A stretch of DNA of 64,000 bases from Allygus modestus (Eukaryota; Arthropoda; Insecta; Hemiptera; Cicadellidae). Positions 44,494-53,252 of the stretch are shown piece after piece; position 1 is the first letter of the stretch, and each line of letters starts with the position of its first letter. The notes below the pieces were generated by a model that was not told the origin of the DNA, ran no database searches, and worked only from the letters and a program-made list of their open reading frames with translations. The DNA is taken from NCBI GenBank assembly GCA_963675035.1, contig OY776111.1:302825467-302889466 (forward strand), in the 5' to 3' direction. The translations under genes and the position numbers were made by a program.

Positions 44494-44521
44494 AATAAAC
44501 TAGTTGTGTACTCAGAATAAA
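44494..44521 (+). terminator. Polyadenylation signals of the rightward gene cluster
   Basis: AATAAA at 44494-44499 and 44516-44521, 25-50 bp after the protease stop. Confidence 0.75.
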
Positions 44522-44528
44522 AAAAGAA

Positions 44529-44896
44529 ACATTCTTATTATTTCCCATCCTCGCCTCCTTTAGTATTTACTTTTAGCAATTAGTCAGACAGACACATATT
44601 GAACGAGCAAAACAGATATTGGATGCAAATTTTGACGTAAAAGATGAATGTAATGCTTTGAACACATACTGCAAAGGGGGGTGAAAGGGAGGTGTATCGA
44701 TACACCCCCCTTTCACCCCCCTTGCGTGTTGGTGAAAGGGGGGTGTATCGATACACCCCCCTTTCACCCCCCTTGCGTGTTGGTGAAAACACTAGGTCTG
44801 ACCCAATTTTGGACATACCTATCATACAATGATTCTAAAGTAACATTCATATCCTAGCCTCCTTTAGCAATTACACTTTTAGCAAGTAGTCAGACA
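44529..44896. repeat. Palindrome cluster flanked by a direct duplication
   Basis: Two copies of a block with a perfect palindrome centred on TATCGATA (GGGGGGTGTATCGATACACC and its flanks; the second copy is palindromic over about 36 bp) lie at about 44675-44785, separated by TTGCGTGTTGGTG. They are enclosed by an imperfect direct repeat of about 60 bp (CTCCTTTAG...TTTTAGCA...GTCAGACA) at 44529-44590 and 44841-44896. The word AATGCTTTGAACA at 44650 also occurs in the TIR. The cluster sits between the converging transcription units and could act as a boundary, a cruciform or a replication-related site; this is inference. Confidence 0.85.
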
Positions 44897-44981
44897 TTTG
44901 AATTGGTAGTTTACTTTTGAATCTTAAGACTATGTGAGGGGAGGAAAAAAAAGACAAATGTATATACGAACAATTTGGCTA

Positions 44982-44987
44982 TTTATT
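44982..44987 (-). terminator. Polyadenylation signal of the polymerase gene
   Basis: AATAAA on the minus strand, about 220 bp after the polymerase stop. In between, 45050-45145 carries a short direct repeat (ACGAGACTCG, twice). Confidence 0.6.
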
Positions 44988-45203
44988 TACACACCTTATA
45001 TATATTTTACATCGAGTATGTGCTCCTGAACATTTGTGTTTGGCTAGCAAAACGAGACTCGACACAAACTAACGACTAGAACAAAAAGAACAAAGGAGCA
45101 CATTTCTAAGTTTTACGAGACTCGATACAAACTAATGACTAGGTTTAGCAAAATCGGAAATTTACAAGTCAAGTCAGGGTCTTTGGTAATATGACACAAC
45201 CAC

Positions 45204-48200
45204 TCAACGCTCCTCATCCTCCGCCTCTTCATCGTCTTGAGGGATGTCTTCGGGCTGAGGTGGCACGTCAACATGTCCCCAAGGCAGTGTGTTTACACCG
45301 TCCGGAAGGATGTAGCGTTTGTCATCGTTACAGCTCAAGGATAGCTTGTCGACTTGAACTGTGAAGACGCGGTGGTTTCGGGACTGGAACCTGGTGTTGA
45401 TGGTTCTCTTCAACACGCCATTGAAGAGGCATTCCCGATAGTCGTCAGAGGTTAGATTGTGTTTTACAACACCTCTAGCGACTCCCTTGGCGCGCTTCAC
45501 CGTCATGACCTGCAACTCGTCATCTTCAGTCCTCTCCTCGAACTCGACTATATCCATGAAGTATAGTTTCGAGCGAAGACCGAGGTACTCGAGCAGCGGA
45601 AGTCCGTTTGCTTCATCCTTGAACTTTCCGATGACTTTTGCGTTGACGGGGCTGTAGCATGGATGGTTTCGGGGGTACGCACTGGTGTCGAAATCGTCCA
45701 GATGCTCCATCATGTCCTTATAAACATCTTCAGTCTGGATGTCGAACACGAAGCTGTCAGTGTCCATGTAGTCAACCTTCAGACGGTCGCCGTAGCGGTT
45801 CTTCATCTTTCGAAGGAAGTCGTACATGAGCCACTTGCTCAGATCGAGGACACACATTCCGACGTAGAGCGGTTTGTCCAGGACGATATTGACTTTCGAC
45901 ATGTGTACAATGGCGACGTCATCGTTGAAGTAGGTTCGGTCCAGGAAGTTTGACTTGGCTACGTACTTCCTGAACATCTCCGGCGTACACACCAGTTTAG
46001 CGTTCATTCGCTTGCGAACATTCTCGATCGTCTTGCCAAAGACCGCATTGTTCATAAGCTTAAAAAAGTCTTGTTCAAACTTGGTCGTGGCCTTCTTCCT
46101 CAGTTCGGTGTTCATTAGGATGTAGCTCTCTAACCACCGAGACTGACGGAACGAGATGACGCGATGCACGTTCGCAAGCTCCAGTCCGTTTTCCAGCGCC
46201 TGCTGCAGGATTCTGTAATGACAGATGTAGTTCTTCTTGTCATCCAGAGTCGTAACGAGCTTCTTGAATTTCCCTCCTGGCGGACGTTTGGTCTCGCAGC
46301 AGTAGGGGAGATCCTTGTGAAGGTCGTGCAGGTGGGCGGGGTAGCGAAGGTCAACTTCCAAGACATAGCCGGTGGGTCCTTCGGGGTCCAACGCTGCAAT
46401 GTCCAGGGACGCGATCTCCTCGCGGCTGAGCCATTGGAAGTGCCCCTGTGGAAGACACTGGGACATGGCCCAACCGTAAAGGTTGTTGGCGTCCAAGTAT
46501 AGCAGGTGATTCGTTGGCTCTTCAGGTCGTCGATCTTCAGGGCGACATCCATCATGGTTGGCCTTGGCGTGTCTGGTGATCGCCTGGGAAATACCTCCTC
46601 TGATGCCTTGCTCGAAGAAGAGGTACATATCAAAGTCCTGTATCGTATCAAGCTCCACTCGACAGGTCCTTAACATAACATCCCAGGCGTATGACGGTAG
46701 GGTGTAGTAGTGCGCAGGGTCTAGTTCGTATTCAGCCATCGACGTGTCCCTGAAGCGTTCAAAGACGTCAGTCAACAGCGCAATGTCACAGCGCAGGTAC
46801 TTCTCGGCGTAGTCCTTGAGGTTCCTACAACCGAAGGTTTCCCACACGTTGCGAGCATGCTCGTAGTCTGCATCCGTTATGTCCTCCAGGGTCAGGTCGT
46901 TGTGGAAATCTCGCTGCAGAGGCAGTTCCGTAGTATCTTCCAATACGGCGTTCGACGTTACAAAGTTGTACGGGAACACGCCTTTCCTACGGACTAGATC
47001 GAAGAGGTGGTCTTCGGGGAATCTCTTCCTCGTCTCCAAGAGTTGAGCTGGTGGAAGTGCGGCGGCGAGGCTGGCGAGGCTCAAAGCCAGGAACCTGTAG
47101 GTGTCGAGGAACCTGACTCTGAATCCTGGCTGTCTTTTTCCACGCCCTTGCATCCCAACCGGTGCCGCTGCTCGGTCGAACAGGAACCGCTTCGTGAAAG
47201 CGATGTACCGCTCTTCCGTGTGAGCCAACACCTCAACATCACCAGGGTCGACCGCCAACTCCCGCACTATGAAGTGAGCGTCGTAGTTGGAGAGATTGTG
47301 GAAGTAGCAGTTGACTACTCGCTGCTCCCTGTAGCGTAGGTTACATGATCTGTGCGCAGCGCCACGGAACTCGTAGGGCGGCGCGTGGTTGTGATCACGA
47401 ACCTTTGGGTCTTCGCTTGAAAATGCCGATCCGCAGAGGTAGCAATTCGCTGTCGAGTTGTACTGCATAGTTTCCGCTGGGGTCAGGACAGGGCGCAGAT
47501 TTCTTGCTTCGTACAGGAAGTTCCACAATCGCTCAACATCAGTTTTCAACATCTCCATAAATGACTTTGACGCATCATCCCCGAAGTAGACTCGAGGCTC
47601 AAACTCTTCAAGTCCGTACGAGTCGATGATCTGGTACGCAAAGGCGTATGGGATGTGGATGTGGGTGGCTACTCCTCCGTGCGGTTCGTCGACTTGTTCA
47701 TCCATCTCCGCGGTCGGCAGTAGAGCACACTCAAAGTCCGCGTAGATGGTGAAACGCTCGCGTCGGGTGAACTCTGGATGGCTGAATTTGATTTCTGTCT
47801 TTTTCGGCGTATCCATGCGAATAGGGGCTGAAGCGGAGCAGTATCGCCTGTGCTCCTCCAGACGCTGTGCACCCGTCAGACCGAGCTTGTTCGGACGGTT
47901 GTCAAAGTGCGCGAAGCACCGCTTACAGATGAATATCCTACCCTTATGTGCTGTAAGCTGGGGACGGATCAGTCGGCCAAGGTCTTTGATGTAGGCGTAG
48001 TGACTATCATCGTCCGTTGTCACGTACAAAATGTCACAATGGTCTTCACGCTCCTGCCTACAAATCTTCAAGGGAAAGACGGTGTCCTGGTACTTTGGTC
48101 GTCCGTTAGGTTTCTGACCCACGCACGTGTGATCAATACCATAGACGTTGATACTGATATTGTTTGTCCGCTCAAACGCCTTGATACTCTTCAGAGCAAC

Positions 48201-49213
48201 GGGGAACTGAAGGCTGGTCCAATCGTATCGGGCGATGATGTCGTCGGTGTACGATGCCGGTCTTTTAGGGTTCTCTTGAACAAACTTTCCCAGGACTGCA
48301 TACATAAAACACCGCTCATCGGCGTTCGATACATTGACGACTGCTTGGGTGTTCTCCAGAGACATAGGCAGTGGGAGCCAAGCTCGACCATCTTCACCTA
48401 GAGGAGTGTATTCGTTGATGCCGACCTCCAAATCACGAACGCGAAGGTATGTCCACCCGGAGCCGATATGGTCGCACTCAGCCTTCTCTCTGATAAGCTT
48501 CGCAAAAGCTGTTGTGATGTACTGGTTCAGGTCCGAGGTCACCGTCAACGGAGTCATCTTCGTCTTGAAGTTGCGCAGGCAGGTGTTGTTGTGCACATTT
48601 TGGAATTCACACTCCAGCTTCAAGTTGACCTTAATGCTGCGGTGTTTCACCAAGGTGTTCTCAAGCAACTCCGTAAGGCTCACAATCAACAACGCCATCA
48701 CTTCTCCGATTGTGACGAGATTCTCCATCGGTCGCTGCAGACGGTAGGTTAAGAGGCGGTTGCGAAAACCCCGTTGAATGAGTGAGAATACGGGGCTTGA
48801 CTGTCCTGCTCCAGTCATCTCAACATCATCGGGTTGCGGGTGTGTGCTCGTTCCAGGTTGTGGCTCCGTGCTGGGTCCTGGCTGGGGTTCATCCTGTATC
48901 ATAGCCACTCGGTTCAGGATCAGGTCCTTCATGATCGGGCAAGAGAACCGCTCATGATGGTCCTTGTTGAACAGCTGGTTGAACTCCTGACCGCAGTATG
49001 AGCAAGGGAATCTTCGTTCTTGACCATCGCCGTGAAATTGCATGGTGTGTCGACGCAGGTTGTCTTCCCTCTTGAATTCGGCGCCGCATGTGCCGCATAT
49101 GAGCCTGCGGACTCTGCTGTGGGTCGAATCCACATGTCGACGCAGGTTTCCTTCACGACGGAAGCGGCGACCACATTCGTGGCAGGTGTGGTGGCCAGGA
49201 CCCGGTCCTTCAT
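45204..49213 (-). CDS. Protein-primed DNA polymerase B (pPolB), exon 3
   Basis: Main exon of the element's replicase; with exons 50168-50294 and 49716-49859 it makes 1,426 residues. Three zinc fingers open it: C2H2 at 101-122 and 130-151, and C2HC at 161-182. Exo I has Asp583 and Glu585 (Ala-Asp-Phe-Glu); Exo II is Asn-Leu-Ser-Asn-Tyr-Asp; Exo III is Tyr-Leu-Arg-Cys-Asp. Polymerase motif A holds Asp998 (Asp-Ala-Asn-Asn-Leu-Tyr-Gly), motif B is Asn-Asn-Ala-Val-Phe-Gly-Lys, and motif C is Tyr-Met-Asp-Thr-Asp-Ser with Asp1241 and Asp1243. A Cys/His cluster at 681-715 resembles endonuclease VII/HNH, inserted between Exo I and Exo II. The frame is open upstream to 49280, but those 22 hydrophobic codons follow a polypyrimidine-CAG acceptor and are intron. 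Confidence 0.95.
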
Positions 49214-49715
49214 CTGAAAATAAAAATAAAAAACAGATTAGGATAACTAAAGATACAAATTCCCCTCTCTCGAGAATCACATTTCAAAATGGAGTTGTTA
49301 ATTAAAAATATAAATTTTCAAACAGGGAATGTAATCTTCTGTACTGTTTGTCTACATTCATGATTCGGGGTTCAAGGCTAAGGATGTAGCTGCAATATTG
49401 AGCTGCGCCAACCCTAAAGAAGCATTATGTTTTAGGGGGAGCGAAAATCTCCCCCTAGTAATTAAATCAACAGAACACCAGTTGTCACGGTCTCATTCTT
49501 GTTCTAGTCTTCAACAATTCCTGACGTATGGGGGAGCGAAAATCTCCCCCTAACCCATTATGTGTTAGGGGGAGCGAAAATCTCCCCCCTAGCAATTAAA
49601 TCAATAGTACACCAATTGTCACGGTCTCATTCTTCTTCTTCATGTACCTAGTTAAATAATTATACAAAGGTAATTAGTTTCAAGGGAAAAAAGTTATTTT
49701 AATGTGGATTCTCAC
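49214..49715 (-). other. pPolB intron 2 with hairpin array
   Basis: Donor GTGAGA at 49715, acceptor TTTTATTTTCAG ending at 49214. Its 502 bp contain the right copy of the hairpin repeat. Confidence 0.75.
49421..49645 (+). repeat. Right hairpin repeat array
   Basis: Three hairpins GGGGGAG-CGAAAAT-CTCCCCC at about 49434, 49530 and 49566, with the same intervening sequence as the array at 33751-34018 and in the same orientation. It lies in intron 2 of the polymerase gene, so on the transcribed strand it reads in reverse. Confidence 0.9.
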
Positions 49716-49859
49716 CTTCAACGGAGTGTCGGTTGACATAGGCAGTCGTCTGCGGAGCATCAATCACCTGCCGGGGTGGAATGACTCGGTGGTTCGCTTC
49801 CATGTGACGCTCTAAAGCTCCCCGGTCTACGAATGTGGCTCGACATGCAGCTTCTCCAT
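49716..49859 (-). CDS. pPolB exon 2 (degenerate zinc finger)
   Basis: Bounded by TTTGCAG|AT on the left of the transcript and GAAG|GTGAGA on the right, 144 bp, phase 1 at both ends, so it joins exons 1 and 3 without a shift. It encodes a finger-like segment Cys-x12-His-x4-His (Cys-Arg-Ala-Thr-Phe...His-Met-Glu-Ala-Asn-His) whose first Cys is replaced by Glu, followed by about 25 linker residues. The splice signals, phase and finger pattern together support it; RNA evidence is not available here. Confidence 0.75.
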
Positions 49860-50167
49860 CTGCAAACGCACAAAACGATTAGATTGTGAAATGTTTAACA
49901 CCTACCTTTTTTTAAAGTATGTAATGTGGGTACTCTGATGACTTGACTTGATGGGGCGAGCAATAACATAAGTTATTAAAATTAAATTATATTGATATAG
50001 TCATGTAATTTTAAATTTAAAAAACAAAGAGTTCTCTATTCGCCCTAAATAGTTAAATCTGTTAAATAAAAATAATTGTATCACTCTGCGGTTATATTGC
50101 ATAACGTATTCCTATATTACTAACATTTAGGTCTGATTAAAACAATAATGCAACGCAAAAAACGTAC
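49860..50167 (-). other. pPolB intron 1
   Basis: 308 bp, AT-rich, GTACGT donor at 50167 and TTTGCAG acceptor ending at 49860. Confidence 0.7.
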
Positions 50168-50294
50168 CTTGCTGCGTTGGTGTTGGTGGTGGTAGTTGTG
50201 GTCTCAAGCCGTGGAATCTGATGTGGTGTTGCACCAAATTGTTTCTACGCACGAAAATACAACCACAAATGGCACAAACGTGTGTGGCGTTCAT
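50168..50294 (-). CDS. pPolB exon 1 (start codon and C2H2 zinc finger)
   Basis: ATG at 50294 on the minus strand, 42 codons plus one base, ending AAG|GTACGT (phase 1). Residues 7-28 are a complete C2H2 finger: Cys7, Cys10, His23, His28 with 12 residues between, then a Pro/Thr-rich linker. Chosen as the start because it is the first ATG, phases agree through both junctions, and the finger type matches those in exon 3. About 50 bp upstream the minus strand has an AT-rich TATTTAAA-type motif near 50350 that could be a TATA box. Confidence 0.75.
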
Positions 50295-50596
50295 CTTTAA
50301 TATGGATTATAAGTTTTGATAATCACAAACAATACAGCACAACACGTACGTTTTAAATAGTTCAAAGGTGCTTTACGCAAATCGCAAATCGCAAATGATG
50401 ATAATCAGCAACTAACACAAATCGCGTAGATCGGAACAGGATCGGACTAACACGTCTTCACGCACTGAACTCTCGAACTGAACTGAGGGAGGGCTGGTGA
50501 TGTGGGTGACTATCCCCACTAATGGATTTCGGAGAAGGTCGGGACAAAAACTCTCAACCGCTGCCTTGGGTAAAGACCACCCTGCTCTAATGGAAC
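50295..50596 (-). promoter_or_regulatory. Probable pPolB promoter region
   Basis: Between the polymerase start and the right TIR. It has a TATTTAAA-like box on the minus strand near 50350 and a short tandem GCAAATC word (AAATCGCAAATCGCAAATGA) at about 50378-50398. No gene is seen. Confidence 0.4.
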
Positions 50597-51718
50597 TCGA
50601 TACGGGCGGACTATTATGGGTTCCTGGAAGGGTCGCGTCGCCCTCCCGTCGGGGTATCAAATTACAGCATCCGCATTCCCAGACAGGTCTCGACTTGTCG
50701 GTTTTTTGTGTGAACACCTGCACCCTCCAGTCGAGGTATCAAATTACAACATCCGCATTCCCAGACAGGTCTCAACTTGTCGGTTTTTTGTGTGAACACC
50801 TGCACCCTCCAGTCGAGGTATCAAATTACAACATCCGCATTCCCAGACAGTAGACTGGACGCGTCAGTCGGTTGTGCGAACAGCTGCCTCGGTGCAGAGT
50901 ACTTGAAGGTATATGCAGTATATGTTCAAAGCATTGCAATTATATTCTCCTTAAAATTTGCATTCACTGGTAGTTCAATTGACCGCAAGCGCTGATGGGC
51001 TAGCTCTGTTGGTTGTAGCGTTACCCTGTTCAACTCTTGTATTAATTATCCAAAGTATGTCATGTGGGTACTGAGAATACTCGGCTTGACGAGGAGATTC
51101 CAAAAATGCAAAAAAAAAAAGGTCAAAAGTGTGGTGCGGGCCCCTTTTTGTAAACATCATCCAAAGTGTACGATGTGGGTACTCAAATGACTCGGCTCGA
51201 CTAGACGAACAAGAATCTGCAATCAGAAATCTGATCCGAGGTTAGGTTAGGTTAGGTTAGGTTAGGTTAGGTTACGTTAGGTTAGGTTAGGTTAGGTTAC
51301 CTTAGGTTAGGTTAGGTTAGGTTACGTTACGTTAGGTTAGGTTAGGTTAGGTTAGGTTAGTATTAGGTTAGGTTAGGTTAGGTTAGGTTAGGTTAGGTTA
51401 GGTTAGGTTAGGTTAGGTTAGGTTAGGTTAGGTTAGTATTCACAACAAAAATTCGCAAAAAAAAAAAATTCGCAAAAAAAAAAAAATTCGCAAAAAAAAA
51501 ATTCGCAAAAAAAAAAAATTCGCAAAAAAAAAAAAATTCGCAAAAAAAAAAAATTCGCAAAAAAAGTTTGCAAAAAAGTTCGCAAAAAAGTTCGCAAAAA
51601 AAAAAATTCGCAAAGTGTCACAGACGAGACCTCGGGGGGGGGGGGGGGGCTCGGGGGGGGGGGGGGGGGGTGCTCCTCCTGACTCCTCCTGCCCTCGGAG
51701 TCTCCATTGTTCCCTACT
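50597..51718 (-). repeat. Polinton right terminal inverted repeat
   Basis: Inverse of 32626-33742 with the same modules: 82-bp tandem repeat, unique segment, (TTAGG)n, GCGAA satellite, two G runs (16 and 18) and the tip CCATTGTTCCCTACT. It is about 5 bp longer than the left arm, mainly through telomere-unit number minus a shorter G run. Confidence 0.95.
51240..51436 (+). repeat. (TTAGG)n telomere-type array in the right TIR
   Basis: About 38 units reading TTAGG on the + strand toward the right tip, as a natural right chromosome end would. The variant units (TTACG, two adjacent TTACG, TTACCTTAGG) occur in the same order as in the left TIR. Confidence 0.95.
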
Positions 51719-51724
51719 GGGAAC
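51719..51724. repeat. Target-site duplication, right copy
   Basis: GGGAAC, identical to 32620-32625. Confidence 0.92.
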
Positions 51725-52649
51725 ACTACAGAGTTGCCAAACGCGGACTTTAACGTTCGAGAAAACGCCCTCTCAAATGGGTGTGAGGTTCTTTAACAAA
51801 CTCCCTCAATCATCGAGTCATTCTGGTGTTTAAATCTGCTTTGGTGCTACCTTGTGTTTAACTTTTTTACACTGTGAAATATAAGCTATACATTCATTTG
51901 AGTACAAGCTCATTCATTTCCCACACACAAAATAAGTTGAAAAATAACACTGTATATAACAGTACTTTTTATGTATTAGGAGTTTTTTGTTGTTGTTAAT
52001 ACTCATTCCACGTTGGTTGTCACTTCATAAATATGATTGTAATCGCGGAAACATGTCTAGTATAATATTTGATACATGTAATACAAACTCTGTTTGTTTA
52101 CGGCACTTATATTTATTCTTATATTTTGTTTTTTATCTTTATTGATTTGCTATAAATTCCGATATGGTTTTTCGTCGTTTTTAGTGTCAAGTCTGTCGAG
52201 CTGGCGAGGGTTTTGATTGCGCGGGAATTCACTGTGATAACGTGACAGTGGCGCGGAGATGACACCTGGTTGCGGCGCCGCGGCGAACTTCGTGTCAACG
52301 ACCCCTATTATATCAACCAACCACCTTCCCACACCTGGATGCTTTTACAACTTTATCTTCTATTTGTAGAACTTTTTCATCGTTTTGCTGATTTATATTG
52401 TAAGTTTTCTGAACGGGTTTAGTATAATTTGGAATTTGTATTGTTTAAGTAAACATATTGCCTACCGGTATAATACATTAATGTTTAAGAACAATGGTGA
52501 GTAAAATATATATTTTCCTTTTATAATTTCTGATTTGAGCAGTAATTACCTTCAACACAATTAATTTTGATATTATAACTCCAGTAACCGAAACACAAAA
52601 TCAAGTGATACAAACAGCAGACGCCCACCAACAGCCGTTTGAGTTAGAG
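51725..52649 (+). other. E75 intron 2, right of the Polinton
   Basis: AT-rich intron sequence that resumes directly after the target duplication. Nothing coding is seen. Confidence 0.75.
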
Positions 52650-53252
52650 TGCGGCATGCTGTTCACTGTCTACCGCGCCATGCCGCCCAGAGTGCGGCAT
52701 GCTGTTTCACTGTCTACCGCGCCATGCCGCCCAGAGTGTGGCATACTGTTCACTGACTATCGCGTCATGCCGCCCAGAGTGTGGCATACTGTTCACTGAC
52801 TATCGCGCCATGCCGCCCAGAGCGCGGCATGCTGTTCATTGCCTACCGCGCCATGCCGCCCAGAGTGCGGCATGCTGTTCACTGTCTACCGCGCCATGCC
52901 GCACAGAGTGTGGCATACTGTTCACTGACTATCGCGCCATGCCGCCCAGAGCGCGGCATGCTGTTCATTGCCTACCGCGCCATGCCGCCCAGAGTGCGGC
53001 ATGCTGTTCACTGTCTACCGCGCCATGCCGCACAGAGTGTGGCATACTGTTCACTGACTATCGCGCCATGCCGCACAGAGTGTGGCATACTGTTCACTGC
53101 CTACCGCGCCATGCCGCACAGAGTGTGGCATACTGTTCACTGCCTACCGCGCCATGCCGCACAGAGTGTGGCATACTGTTCACTGTCTATCGCGCCATGC
53201 CGCCCAGAGTGTGGCATACTGTTCACTGTCTACCGCACCATGCCGCCCCCGC
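52650..53252. repeat. 43-bp satellite, about 14 units
   Basis: GC-rich tandem repeat with units such as GCCATGCCGCCCAGAGTGTG followed by GCATACTGTTCACTGACTAT and CGC. Period is 43 bp (one unit 44). Each unit can form a hairpin, CATGCCGC pairing with GCGGCATG around a short loop. Unit variants alternate (CACTGACT, CATTGCCT, CACTGTCT; CCCAGAG, CACAGAG). Because 43 is not a multiple of 3 and no stop occurs, all three frames stay open, giving spurious frames of 160-209 codons. Confidence 0.95.

Larger units (their letters stand above)
32626..51718. mobile_element. Complete Polinton/Maverick (polintovirus), 19,093 bp
   Basis: Evidence for a full-length element: a 6-bp target duplication on each side, about 1.1-kb TIRs beginning AGTAGGGAACAATGGAG, and the whole diagnostic gene set, namely protein-primed PolB, retrovirus-type integrase, FtsK/HerA packaging ATPase, adenain-like protease, and major and minor capsid proteins. 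All these frames are open from start to stop. Genes from 34.1 to 44.5 kb point right; the polymerase points left from 50.3 kb. Intact genes and closely matching TIRs suggest a recent insertion, possibly still able to move or form particles. It lies in an E75 intron. The element also has features not usual for the family: telomere-like TIR arrays, paired capsid genes and a spliced polymerase. Confidence 0.97.

Noticed and set aside
44573..44825. Minus-strand frames across the palindrome cluster
   Set aside because: They repeat a short Gly/Tyr/Thr motif because the DNA is duplicated; no coding signal.
49214..49280. Hydrophobic N-terminus of the long polymerase frame as a signal peptide or membrane anchor
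   Set aside because: It is translated intron: a polypyrimidine tract and CAG acceptor lie exactly before the zinc-finger coding part, and two in-phase exons exist upstream.
50995..51050. tRNA gene or tRNA-derived SINE in the TIR (GGGCTAGCTCTGTTGG resembles box A)
   Set aside because: No box B (GGTTCGA) at the proper distance and no cloverleaf pairing seen.
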